Of a DNA stretch of 64,000 nucleotides, positions 34,752 to 42,764 are shown one piece after another. A program made the position numbers and the translations under genes. Within the stretch, counting starts at the first letter, position 1; the number at the start of each line of letters is the position of its first letter. Source of the stretch: an uncultured Lachnospiraceae bacterium. GTDB lineage: Bacteria; Bacillota; Clostridia; Lachnospirales; Lachnospiraceae. The stretch is from assembly GCA_947167135.1 (NCBI GenBank), contig CAMVGV010000001.1, positions 1-64,000 on the forward strand. The letters run 5' to 3'. The notes below the pieces were generated by a model. It was given only the letters and a program-made list of their open reading frames with translations, was not told the origin of the DNA and ran no database searches.

Positions 34752-36392
34752 ATGAGTAGAGAAAGAATCAGGAAAAATGCTGCACTTCTTGCAACAGTGA
34801 TATTATTTGCGAGCACAGCGGGTACTGCCTGTGCTGATGGAAGGCTTCCTTCAACTGCAGCCATCAGAACGGATACCGGACTGAAGACGGATGCTGCCGC
34901 GGAAAGCACGGAGGATAGTGTTACTGAAGATCTTAAGGATAGTGATGCTTATGAGGTAATGGAAAGCTCTGCTGACGGTGAGCATGTAATAACAGCAGAC
35001 GGGGACGCCGTTTCATACAGTGAGGTAAAGATTCAGAAAACCGGTGACTCCGAGGGCGACGAAGCCGATTTCTACGGTGAGAATTCCGCAGTATTTGCAA
35101 CAAACGGCGCCACTCTTGACCTAAGCAATATCTCGGTTAATACAAGCGGCACCCACGCAAACGCCGTATTCAGCTACGGAGAGGGGACCACCGTTAATAT
35201 CTCGGACTCGGTGATACTTACTGACGGTAACTGCTCCGGCGGAATAATGACCACCGGTGGAGGCACCATGAATGCTGATAACCTTACCGTTCACACCACC
35301 GGAAATTCCTCTGCCGCCATACGTTCGGACAGGGGAGGCGGAACGGTCAACGTGACCGGAGGAAGCTACTCTGCGGATGGCAGCGGATCGCCGGCGGTTT
35401 ACTCCACTGCAGATATCACGGTAAATGACGCAGTGCTTAATTCCACCGCATCCGAGGGGGTCGTGGTGGAAGGAAAGAACAGCGTAACCCTGAATAATGT
35501 GAAGCTTACCGCAGACAATAATAAGCATAACAGCGACAAGTCGGATAATTTCAAGGCGGTGATGATATATCAGTCAATGTCGGGTGATGCCGATCAGGGA
35601 AAGGCCGAATTTACCATGAACGGCGGAAGCCTTACTAATATGAGCGGTGATGTATTCTTCGTAAATAATACTGTAGCGGACATAAGCTTAAAAAATGCGG
35701 ATATCTCAAACCGGGGAGGCGGAGCCTTCCTGAGAGCTGCTGCGGCTGGCTGGGGTAACGAAGGCTCAAACGGCGGAAAAGTGAATCTCTATGCCGACGG
35801 ACAGAAGATAAACGGAGATATCATAGTAGATGACATATCTATACTGAATATGTATCTTTCAGACGGTTCCGAGTTTGTGGGAGCTGTAAATGCCGGCGGA
35901 AAGGCCGGGGACGTATATGTGGAGCTTAAAGACGGCTCTAAATGGACTCTCACCGCTGATTCCTATATAAGCTCCCTTACCGCTGATCTTGGCGCTATAG
36001 ACCTTAACGGTCATAAGCTCTATATTGACGGTGATGAGTATAACGAGGACTCGGAGTATAGCGGCGAAGCAATCGAAATAAAGAGCGAGAGCGGAGTTTC
36101 CCGTAACGGAATGCCGGGACAGGGAAACCCGCCGGAAGGAAAAGGAAACCCGCCTGAAGGGGGAAGCATTTCCCGTAACGGAATGCCGGGACAGGGAAAC
36201 CCGCCGCAGGGAAACCCGCCTGAAGGGGGAAGCATTTCCCGCAACGGGCTGCCGGGAAAAGGCAACCCACCGCAGGGAAACCCGCCGGAAGGAAAGGGAA
36301 ACCCGCCGCAGGGAAACCCACCGCAGGGTAAGCCCGGGGAGGGTAAGGGAAACCCTCCCGGCGGAGAAAGCGGGAAGGGAGCTTCGTCTTGA
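34752..36392 (+). CDS. Secreted beta-helix protein with Gly-Asn-Pro-Pro repeat tail
   Basis: This 546-residue product has a signal peptide (NAALLATVILFASTAGTACA). Its central region, about residues 75-420, has short repeating Asn/Gly/Thr-rich turns (GATLDLSNISVNTSGTHANA, GTVNVTGGSYSADGSG), typical of right-handed parallel beta-helices in adhesins and pectate-lyase-fold proteins. The last 95 residues repeat SRNGMPGQGNPPEG and GNPPQGNPPEGGSI, a Pro/Gly-rich stalk with no LPxTG motif or membrane anchor. It is probably surface-located or released and may bind wall or substrate. It is monocistronic between the glp terminator and a pseudogene. No enzymatic residues were recognised. Confidence 0.65.
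   Translation: MSRERIRKNAALLATVILFASTAGTACADGRLPSTAAIRTDTGLKTDAAAESTEDSVTEDLKDSDAYEVMESSADGEHVITADGDAVSYSEVKIQKTGDSEGDEADFYGENSAVFATNGATLDLSNISVNTSGTHANAVFSYGEGTTVNISDSVILTDGNCSGGIMTTGGGTMNADNLTVHTTGNSSAAIRSDRGGGTVNVTGGSYSADGSGSPAVYSTADITVNDAVLNSTASEGVVVEGKNSVTLNNVKLTADNNKHNSDKSDNFKAVMIYQSMSGDADQGKAEFTMNGGSLTNMSGDVFFVNNTVADISLKNADISNRGGGAFLRAAAAGWGNEGSNGGKVNLYADGQKINGDIIVDDISILNMYLSDGSEFVGAVNAGGKAGDVYVELKDGSKWTLTADSYISSLTADLGAIDLNGHKLYIDGDEYNEDSEYSGEAIEIKSESGVSRNGMPGQGNPPEGKGNPPEGGSISRNGMPGQGNPPQGNPPEGGSISRNGLPGKGNPPQGNPPEGKGNPPQGNPPQGKPGEGKGNPPGGESGKGASS
36105..36353 (+). repeat. In-frame coding repeats of the GNPP tail
   Basis: Units such as GGAAACCCGCCGGAAGGA and GGAAGCATTTCCCGTAACGG recur with a period made of 12- and 15-bp blocks, all multiples of three. 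The number of copies can therefore change without breaking the frame. Confidence 0.8.
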
Positions 36393-36414
36393 AAAAAGTA
36401 TAAAAAAGTATAAA

Positions 36415-37018
36415 ATGCAGAATCCTTTTACCACCACATTCAGCAAAATACCGGACTATACATATATTCCAACCTCCCAGACAGAGGAGATAATCGAGAA
36501 TTTCAGCTATGATGTCCCGTCGGAGTCAGTATATAAGATAACCGGGGTCAGAGGATCCGGGAAAACTGGGATATGCTTATGCAATTTGCCTCAATGCTTT
36601 ATATGGAGCTCCTTATCAAAAAGAAAGAAAGCGAAACGGGCTTAACTGTTTCAGCCAATTTTTTGGGGAGCGGGGCAGATATCGGAATATCGGAACAAAA
36701 ATCTGAAAAGATCTTCGATATAGGTGCAGAGCTGGATCGTCTGATCCAGGAAGCAGCGGGACAGAAAAAGAAAATAATGATAGGAATTGATGAGGTTTCA
36801 AAGACTCCGGGCATGGTAGTATTTGCATCGGAATTCGGGAAATGGCGCGTCTTCTTACGGATAAGGAGGAGTACAAACGGAGTGAAATAACGGCGCTTAT
36901 GGACAAACCGGGAAATTACTCTGTTTACAGGGACAGGCTTTTAAGGCGTGGGATAATAAACGCGAGACAGGCGTATATCTCCCTCGCACTTCCGTTTTTT
37001 AATGAATATATAAAATAA
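36415..37018 (+). pseudogene. Decayed AAA-type ATPase (three fragments)
   Basis: Fragment 1 (36415-36570) has TFSKIPDYTYIPTSQTEEII and the Walker A motif TGVRGSGKTG. Fragment 2 (36573-36840) has MLMQFASMLYMELLIKK and a Walker B-like KIMIGIDEVSKTPGM. Fragment 3 (about 36841-37018) has MARLLTDKEEYKRSEITALM and GIINARQAYISLALPFFNEY, then a stop. This is the order of an intact ATP-binding protein with a winged-helix end, but about 100 bp or more is missing after Walker A and again after Walker B, with frame changes. It is not functional as it stands. Confidence 0.75.
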
Positions 37019-37170
37019 TCAAGATAACCCACCACCTTTAGGTGGTGGGAATATCTTGATTTCGGGTGCGGGGTTATAAGCCCCGTACCCGGAGAGCTGC
37101 GTCAGCAGCGATTTTATAACGAGCAAAAAGCGAAGCGTTTGCGAGTTTAACAAAGGAATACTGCTCTTGA
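37019..37170. other. Multi-hairpin non-coding stretch, possible mobile-element end
   Basis: Four neighbouring inverted repeats were found. TCAAGATA...CCCACCACCT pairs with AGGTGGTGGG...TATCTTGA (37019-37059, about 18 bp of stem). CGGGTGCGGGG pairs with CCCCGTACCCG (37063-37091). GCTG-CGT-CAGC lies near 37098. GCAAA...TTTGC lies near 37125-37142. Such paired hairpins recall the subterminal ends of IS200/IS605-type elements or a structured RNA, but no transposase or TnpB gene is nearby. Confidence 0.45.
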
Positions 37171-37300
37171 ACCGATTGCATGAGAATTAGAACAATATGC
37201 GAAACGGGATCTGTTGTAGAATGAAAGGCTGTGGAAGGAAATACAAGGCTGCGGATAGCGATAATTGAAAGAATATGACTTATAAAAAGATTAAGTGATT

Positions 37301-37330
37301 AGCAGAGGATGATTGCCCTCTGCTTTTTTT
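37301..37330 (+). terminator. Intrinsic terminator without an upstream gene
   Basis: AGCAGAGG (37301-37308) pairs with CCTCTGCT (37317-37324), followed by seven T. The only decayed gene upstream ended 280 bp before, so the terminator may end an unrecognised RNA from the structured stretch. The rest of 37171-37449 contains nothing else I can name. Confidence 0.75.
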
Positions 37331-37449
37331 GTTTTGTCTTTTTTTATCAGTCAGGCATCTGATGAAGGAGGGAGGTGTTGCAGTTAAAGAATCTGGACTT
37401 GATAATGCAGTGGAAGAATTTACAGGCATATAAGCTAAAGCAGGTCAGG

Positions 37450-38172
37450 TCAACATTTCCTGACCCCCACCATGTACACGCCATCGGCAAGGCCGTCGCC
37501 GTCGCCAAGATTAGACATCATTTCATCAAAGTTTACATAATTCTCGGATCTTCTATGGGAATTATGGACGATGAAACGGGGGGATGCCTGACAGGTTTCG
37601 GTGCTGTCCACTCCGGAGGAAAGGGAAGCAGAATGTCTGTCCGCGCCGGACGCCGGGGAAGCGGAAGGAACGTCCGGGATCCGTTCTATACACATCATGT
37701 GCAGCATGCGTCTTAAGCTGCGGCGGTTATTCATTACCGTAAATATCATCACATCCGAGCATTCTGCAAGCTCCTTAAATTTTTTCCTGTTTGAGGTATT
37801 TTCCACAAAAAAGCCGAGGCTTCGTAAATATTTCGCTGCGGCCTGGGGTGCAGTGCCGAAGGCTGCAAAGAAGGAGGCTCCGTGTCCCTCAAAATGACGG
37901 ATTATTTCAGCGAGCGGCTGAGGTTTACCGAGAAGCAGCAGTGCATTGTATACAGCAGCTGTCCCGCAGCCCGAATGTGCAAAGCTTTTCGAGCCGTATC
38001 TAAGATTCTTTTCTTCATTCTGATCCTCAATGAATACGTTTTCCCGGGAAGAAGTATAAGATTTATTTATCTTATAATTATTTTCCGTTGTTTTTTTATG
38101 AAAGATGCCCATCAACGTGTTCAGGAAGCCGGAAACAGCGTAAAACAGCAGTATAAAGGGGTGTGAAGCCAT
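37450..38172 (-). CDS. C39-like cysteine peptidase-fold protein (putative)
   Basis: The frame opens at 38181, but AAAGGA abuts that ATG, so the ATG at 38172 is preferred (about 240 residues). A membrane-spanning start (PFILLFYAVSGFLNTLMG) is followed by SFAHSGCGTAAVYNALLLLG with Cys69, like the CGxxA box of C39 and related papain-fold peptidases. A likely His partner lies in RFIVHNSHRRSENYVNF near the end. The family is recalled from other Firmicutes, often uncharacterised. It is transcribed away from the flagellar operon. It could be a peptidase or an inactive relative. Confidence 0.5.
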   Translation of the reverse strand: MASHPFILLFYAVSGFLNTLMGIFHKKTTENNYKINKSYTSSRENVFIEDQNEEKNLRYGSKSFAHSGCGTAAVYNALLLLGKPQPLAEIIRHFEGHGASFFAAFGTAPQAAAKYLRSLGFFVENTSNRKKFKELAECSDVMIFTVMNNRRSLRRMLHMMCIERIPDVPSASPASGADRHSASLSSGVDSTETCQASPRFIVHNSHRRSENYVNFDEMMSNLGDGDGLADGVYMVGVRKC

Positions 38173-38184
38173 TCTTTCCATCCT

Positions 38185-38212
38185 TTGACTTTTGTGTATT
38201 TTGCCTTATAAT
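38185..38212 (+). promoter_or_regulatory. Predicted promoter of the flagellar operon
   Basis: TTGACT (38185-38190), a 16-base spacer and a perfect TATAAT (38207-38212). It looks like a primary sigma factor promoter rather than a sigma-28 site, in keeping with flgB-fli operons being early genes. It lies in the gap between the divergent C39-like gene and flgB. Confidence 0.7.
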
Positions 38213-38303
38213 TATAGATGAATAATTGTCATTATGGTAGTACCGGATCGGGGCTACGGTTTATGATGGCATAAGATTGATTCCTAAAAAGGAGGCGTGC
38301 GAC

Positions 38304-38696
38304 ATGGTAAAAACCGATATATATGATTATATCAATGTGCTCGACAAGGCTGCCGACGCTTCGGCTTTACGGAATAAAGCCATTGCCAATAACCTGGCAA
38401 ATATTGATACACCCGGCTATAAGAGACAGGATGTTTCTTTCGCCGCAAATCTGGAGGAAGCCTTAAGGCACTCGAGATTCGAGAGCCTGGATGACAAGGT
38501 GGGATCCATAAGGATGGACCGCCTGCGGGGTAAGCAGTACACCGATTCTGAAGGCTATTCCTACAGACTGGACGGTAATAATGTGGACATAGATACTGAA
38601 AATGCCGAGCTTGCAAAGAATAATATTTTGTATAACGGCCTTACCCAGAGCATCACGGCGGAATTCCAGAATATCCGTTCCGTGACGCAGAAGTAA
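38304..38696 (+). CDS. flgB: Flagellar basal-body rod protein FlgB
   Basis: FlgB forms part of the proximal rod of the flagellar basal body. The frame extends to 38277, but AAAGGAGG about 10 bases upstream fixes the ATG at 38304, giving 130 residues. The signature IANNLANIDTPGYKRQDVSF near the N-terminus is the flagellar rod family motif. The C-terminal part (NNILYNGLTQSITAEFQNI) matches the FlgB coiled-coil end. It is the first gene of the operon, with flgC 16 bp downstream. Confidence 0.93.
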   Translation: MVKTDIYDYINVLDKAADASALRNKAIANNLANIDTPGYKRQDVSFAANLEEALRHSRFESLDDKVGSIRMDRLRGKQYTDSEGYSYRLDGNNVDIDTENAELAKNNILYNGLTQSITAEFQNIRSVTQK

Positions 38697-38712
38697 GAGG
38701 GGAGGAAATATA

Positions 38713-39171
38713 ATGGGAGTATTTGACAGCTTTGGCATAAACGCATCGGGTCTTACCGCGGAGAGACTCCGTATGGATGTGATCTCCGAGAATATAGCGA
38801 ATGCCAATACAACCAGAACCAGTAACGGTGATCCCTATACCAGAAAGGTAGTCACTTTCGAGACAAAGAATAATCCGGAGCCATCTTTCAATTCCATACT
38901 TGCCTCAAATCAGAGCAAGTATGCCCAGTCAAATCTGGCGGGGGTGAAGGTCGGCGGGATCTATAATGACACGCATTCCGAGTACAAGATGGTTTATGAT
39001 CCGGCTCACCCCGATGCGGATGAGAACGGTTATGTACTCTATCCAAATGTGAATACCATCACGGAGATGACCAACCTTATAGATGCCAGCCGCGCTTACG
39101 AGGCGAATGCAACGGCCTTTACAACGTCAAAGGCTATCGCACAGCAGGGGCTGACCATTGGCAAGGCCTGA
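38713..39171 (+). CDS. flgC: Flagellar basal-body rod protein FlgC
   Basis: FlgC is a proximal rod subunit. The 152-residue protein has the rod motif (MDVISENIANANTTR), the conserved YVLYPNVNTITEMTNLIDAS segment, and the C-terminal helix DASRAYEANATAFTTSKAIA. GGGGAGGAAATATA precedes the ATG. It lies between flgB and fliE as in most Firmicute fla operons. Confidence 0.95.
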   Translation: MGVFDSFGINASGLTAERLRMDVISENIANANTTRTSNGDPYTRKVVTFETKNNPEPSFNSILASNQSKYAQSNLAGVKVGGIYNDTHSEYKMVYDPAHPDADENGYVLYPNVNTITEMTNLIDASRAYEANATAFTTSKAIAQQGLTIGKA

Positions 39172-39219
39172 TAAAGGATGATTCCCGGGATAACCGCTTA
39201 TTGATCTTTGGAGACGCAT

Positions 39220-39534
39220 ATGGACATTACAAAATTATATAACGTAACGAGTGACGCCATTGAGGATGCGGCCTTAAGAACCGGAAACGGAAGGATTGCC
39301 GATTCAGGGAATTTCGGAGGCTTTCTTCAGAGTGCCGTGAACCAGATAAATGAGACCAATTCCTATCTGCAGGACCAGGAGGACGAGGAGGTAAAGCTGG
39401 CACTGGGACTCACGGAGAATACCCATGATCTGGCTATTGCCCAGGCGAAGGCCCAGGCTTCCTTACAATACACGGTAGCCCTCCGGGACCGCTTCATCGA
39501 AGCCTACAGAGAAATCATGCAGATGCAGATTTAG
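39220..39534 (+). CDS. fliE: Flagellar hook-basal body complex protein FliE
   Basis: FliE joins the MS ring to the rod. The frame can begin at TTG 39208, but TTTGGAG at 39207-39212 is a ribosome site for the ATG at 39220, giving 104 residues. The C-terminal half (DLAIAQAKAQASLQYTVALR and RFIEAYREIMQMQI) is the conserved FliE end. It is followed by a 518-bp repeat-filled gap before fliF, an unusual break in this operon. Confidence 0.93.
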   Translation: MDITKLYNVTSDAIEDAALRTGNGRIADSGNFGGFLQSAVNQINETNSYLQDQEDEEVKLALGLTENTHDLAIAQAKAQASLQYTVALRDRFIEAYREIMQMQI

Positions 39535-39561
39535 TCAGCATTTTCTCGAAGAGAAAATGCT

Positions 39562-39785
39562 GACAAGGCGACATATGACATCAGTCCGAAGGACTGACGT
39601 CACGGCGACATTTTCACGCAACGCGTGAAAATGTTGGTTATACCGGAAGAAATAAAGTACTGTGAGGAATGACGACAAGGCGACATATGACATCAGTCCG
39701 AAGGACTGACGTCAAGGCGACATTTTCACGCAACGCGTGAAAATGTTGGTTGTACCGGAAGAAACAAAGTACTGTGAGGAATGAC
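39562..39785. repeat. 112-bp unit repeated twice in tandem, in the fliE-fliF gap
   Basis: The unit starts GACAAGGCGACATATGACAT and holds two hairpins, CAGTCCGAAGGACTG and CATTTTCACGCAACGCGTGA-AAATG, then TACCGGAAGAAA and AAGTACTGTGAGGAATGAC. Copies begin at 39562 and 39674, and a third start at 39786 is cut short. Differences are few (TTATACC/TTGTACC, AAATAAAG/AAACAAAG). A separate hairpin (GCATTTTCTCGAAGAGAAAA) lies just before, at 39539. Confidence 0.9.
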
Positions 39786-39800
39786 GACACGGCGACAAAA

Positions 39801-40043
39801 AGATCCTTCGTCGCTGCGCTCCTCAGGATGACAGAGGCTGCGCTCCTCAGGATGACAGAGGCTACGCTCCTCAGAATGACAATGTGCGCTCAGAATGACA
39901 ATGTGCGCTCAGAATGACAATGTGCGCTCAGAATGACAAGATGCACTCAGAATGACAATGTGCGCTCAGAATGACAAGATGCGCTCAGAATGACAATGTG
40001 CGCTCAGAATGACAAGATGCGTTTAGAATGACAATGTACAAAG
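39801..40043. repeat. Right-arm array of the dispersed repeat before fliF
   Basis: It opens with AAGATCCTTCGTCGCTGCGC, then CTCAGGATGACAGAGGCTGC twice, then about nine units of GCGCTCAGAATGACAATGT at 18-20 bp spacing, some with AAGAT in place of AATGT. The array stops 10 bases before the fliF start codon. Confidence 0.88.
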
Positions 40044-40052
40044 GACACATAA

Positions 40053-41666
40053 ATGCAGGAACGACTCAGACAATTACTTGACCGGTTCCTAGAGTGGTGG
40101 AACAGGTTCAGCACAAAGCAGAAGACACTGATAATTTCCGTTGGTGCAGCGGTGGTTGTTGCCATTACCGTTCTTATCTGGACGGTTTCGGCACCTAAGT
40201 ATGCGGTACTGGCGGTTGCGGAGGATACCGCCCAGACAGCCCAGATACGGGATCTTCTGGATGAAAACGGTATGGACTACAAGATCAGCGATGACGGTCT
40301 GACCATTTCGATCAACAAGAAGCAGCTGAGCGATGCGAATATACTTCTCGGTGCCAATAATATCCCGGCTGAAGGATATGATATCTCCAATGTATTTTCC
40401 GGCGGCTTCTCCAGTACGGAAACCGACAAGGAGAAGAGATACCAGCTCTATCTGGAAAAGAATATAGAGAATGATCTGGAAACCCAGGAAAATATCAAGA
40501 GCGCAACGGTGAACCTGAGCATTCCGGATAATGACGGGACGCTCCTTTCGGAGCACCGGGAGAACTATGCCAGTGCTATGCTCGTGCTTGATAATCCGGA
40601 GGCTATGACCGATGATATAGCAGCGGGGCTTGCCAGATTCATGGCGACAGCCATAGGAAACGCCACCACAGAGAACATAGTCATAATGGACTCCAAGGGG
40701 AATATGCTCTTTTCAGGGGAGGACACCTCCTCATCCACCGGTGCGGGAGCCGCATCCAGCAGGCTTTCCTATAAGCAGAAGTATGATCAGCTTGTTGAGA
40801 GCCAGATAAGGGATGCGCTGGTAGGTGCGAAGATCTACGATTCCGTCCAGGTGGTTCCGAACCTGAATCTGAACTGGAATGATATAGAGACCACGGAGCA
40901 CACCTATACTCCGGCTGAAGGACAGGATCAGGGAGTACTTTCCCATCAGGATACCTACTCACAGACTGCTGAGAACACAAACGGACAGGTGCCGGGAACC
41001 GATACCAACGGAGACAATACCTATGTTTACGCTGATAACGGAAATTCCACCACCACTACAGATGAGACCAGTAGGGATTATCTTCCGAATGAGACAATAA
41101 CCCATACCACAGGCGGCGGCGGAGCGATAGAGTATGATACCAGCTCTATCGGAATAACCGCCATCAGGTATGTGATCTATAATGAGGATGAAATGCAGGC
41201 TCAGGGCCTTCTGGACGGAACCACCTTTGAGGCCTTCCAGGCAGAGAACAGTGATCTCACCAAGCTGGAGGTTGACGAGGATGTGAGGAACGTGGTTTCC
41301 ATGGCCACGGGGATACCTGCAGCCAATATCCAGATAGTTGCATTCCAGGAGCCGGTGTTTGTGCCTGCCGAGAGTAACCTTCCCGACTGGCAGACCATAC
41401 TTATGATAGGTCTTATCGTCCTGATCCTCGGACTCCTTGCCTTTGTTGTGATCAGATCCATGAGGGGAGAGAATGCCATGGAGGAGCCTCAGGACGAGAT
41501 TCAGCTGGGTGACCTTCTGGCAAGTACCCAGGAAGCGTCCCTTGAGGATATCGACCTGGAGGAGCAGAAGTCAGATGCCAGACTTTTGATCGAGAGTTTT
41601 GTTGATAATAATCCCGAAGCTGCAGCAGTACTTTTGAGAAACTGGCTTTCGGATGAATGGGGGTAA
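40053..41666 (+). CDS. fliF: Flagellar MS-ring protein FliF
   Basis: FliF builds the membrane-embedded MS ring that anchors the rod, the C ring and the export gate. The 537-residue protein has an N-terminal membrane helix (LIISVGAAVVVAITVLIWTV), ring-building motifs (YKISDDGLTISINKKQL, EGYDISNVFSGGF and ETQENIKSATVNLSIPD), and a C-terminal helix (QTILMIGLIVLILGLLAFVV). The end (EAAAVLLRNWLSDEWG) binds FliG. AAAGGA lies 8 bases before the ATG, immediately after the repeat array. Confidence 0.94.
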   Translation: MQERLRQLLDRFLEWWNRFSTKQKTLIISVGAAVVVAITVLIWTVSAPKYAVLAVAEDTAQTAQIRDLLDENGMDYKISDDGLTISINKKQLSDANILLGANNIPAEGYDISNVFSGGFSSTETDKEKRYQLYLEKNIENDLETQENIKSATVNLSIPDNDGTLLSEHRENYASAMLVLDNPEAMTDDIAAGLARFMATAIGNATTENIVIMDSKGNMLFSGEDTSSSTGAGAASSRLSYKQKYDQLVESQIRDALVGAKIYDSVQVVPNLNLNWNDIETTEHTYTPAEGQDQGVLSHQDTYSQTAENTNGQVPGTDTNGDNTYVYADNGNSTTTTDETSRDYLPNETITHTTGGGGAIEYDTSSIGITAIRYVIYNEDEMQAQGLLDGTTFEAFQAENSDLTKLEVDEDVRNVVSMATGIPAANIQIVAFQEPVFVPAESNLPDWQTILMIGLIVLILGLLAFVVIRSMRGENAMEEPQDEIQLGDLLASTQEASLEDIDLEEQKSDARLLIESFVDNNPEAAAVLLRNWLSDEWG

Positions 41667-41672
41667 GTTGTA

Positions 41673-42764
41673 ATGGCGGCAGCCGAAAAAACTCTGCCTG
41701 CTGAGGCCGCGGGGTCGTTTCCCGCAGCTGCACCCGGCGCGAATAAGATGGATACCAGCGCGGCGGCAGGGCTTACGGGGACGCAGAAGGCGGCGGTTCT
41801 CCTTATTGCACTTGGACCGGAAAAATCTTCCAAGATATTTCAGCACCTGAAAGAAGAAGAAATAGAAGAATTAACACTGGAGATTGCCAATACCAGGTCG
41901 ATAACGCCCCAGGTCAAGGAGGCTGTTATCAATGAATTCTACCAGGTATGCCTTGCGCAGCAATATATTGCGGAGGGTGGTATCGGCTATGCTAAGGAGC
42001 TTCTGGAGCAGGCTCTGGGACCGGAGAAGGCCGTAGATGTTATTTCCAGACTTACCGCATCGCTGCAGGTTAAGCCCTTTGAGTTTGTGAGAAAGACGGA
42101 TCCTTCCCAGCTTCTGAACTTTATACAGGAAGAGCATCCACAGACTATCGCCCTTATCCTGTCCTACCTTAATCCTGCGCAGTCTGCAATGATCATCGGG
42201 GCTCTGCCTCCGGACAAACAGGCCGATGTGGCGAGACGTATTGCGAAGATGGACAGGACGAGTCCGGACGTCATAAAAGAGGTGGAGAAGGCCTTGGAAT
42301 CAAAGCTTGCATCCCTTGTAAACCAGGATTATACAATTGTCGGTGGTGTTGATGCCATAGTTGAGATCCTGAATACGGTAGATCGTGCGACAGAAAAGCA
42401 TATAATGGAGACTCTGGAGATAGACGAGCCTGAGCTTGCGGACGAGATCAGGAAGAAGATGTTCGTATTCGAGGATATCCTTCTTCTGGACGACCGTGCT
42501 ATCCAGCGTGTGCTCAGGGATGTTGAGAACAGCGACCTGGCACTTGCCCTTAAGGGCGCCAATGAAGAAGTACAGACTGCCATCTTCAGAAACCTTTCCA
42601 AGCGTCTGGCAGCTATGATAAAGGAAGATATGGACTTTATGGGTCCCGTTCGTATGAAGGACGTCGAAGAAGCCCAGCAGAAGGTCGTAAATATCATCAG
42701 AAAGCTGGAAGATTCTGCCGAGATCGTTATTTCCAGAGGCGGAGGAGACGAGATAATTGTCTAA
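41673..42764 (+). CDS. fliG: Flagellar motor switch protein FliG
   Basis: FliG couples the stator to rotation and sets direction. The 363-residue protein begins with an Ala-rich extension, then LTGTQKAAVLLIALGPEKSS, EEHPQTIALILSYLNPAQSA and the C-terminal motor domain (MFVFEDILLLDDRAIQRVLR, KRLAAMIKEDMDFMGPVRMK). The torque helix region is complete. It follows fliF by 6 bp and overlaps fliH by 8 bp. Confidence 0.95.
   Translation: MAAAEKTLPAEAAGSFPAAAPGANKMDTSAAAGLTGTQKAAVLLIALGPEKSSKIFQHLKEEEIEELTLEIANTRSITPQVKEAVINEFYQVCLAQQYIAEGGIGYAKELLEQALGPEKAVDVISRLTASLQVKPFEFVRKTDPSQLLNFIQEEHPQTIALILSYLNPAQSAMIIGALPPDKQADVARRIAKMDRTSPDVIKEVEKALESKLASLVNQDYTIVGGVDAIVEILNTVDRATEKHIMETLEIDEPELADEIRKKMFVFEDILLLDDRAIQRVLRDVENSDLALALKGANEEVQTAIFRNLSKRLAAMIKEDMDFMGPVRMKDVEEAQQKVVNIIRKLEDSAEIVISRGGGDEIIV

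Noticed and set aside
37375-37716. Plus-strand ORF of 113 codons after GGAGGGAGGTG
   Set aside because: It lies antisense to the C39-like gene for most of its length, which has coherent motifs, and its product has no recognisable pattern. The ribosome-like site is probably chance.
39858-40043. Regular 18-20 bp repeats that resemble a CRISPR array
   Set aside because: The units between the conserved cores are also identical, there are no unique spacers, the period is too short, and no cas genes are near.
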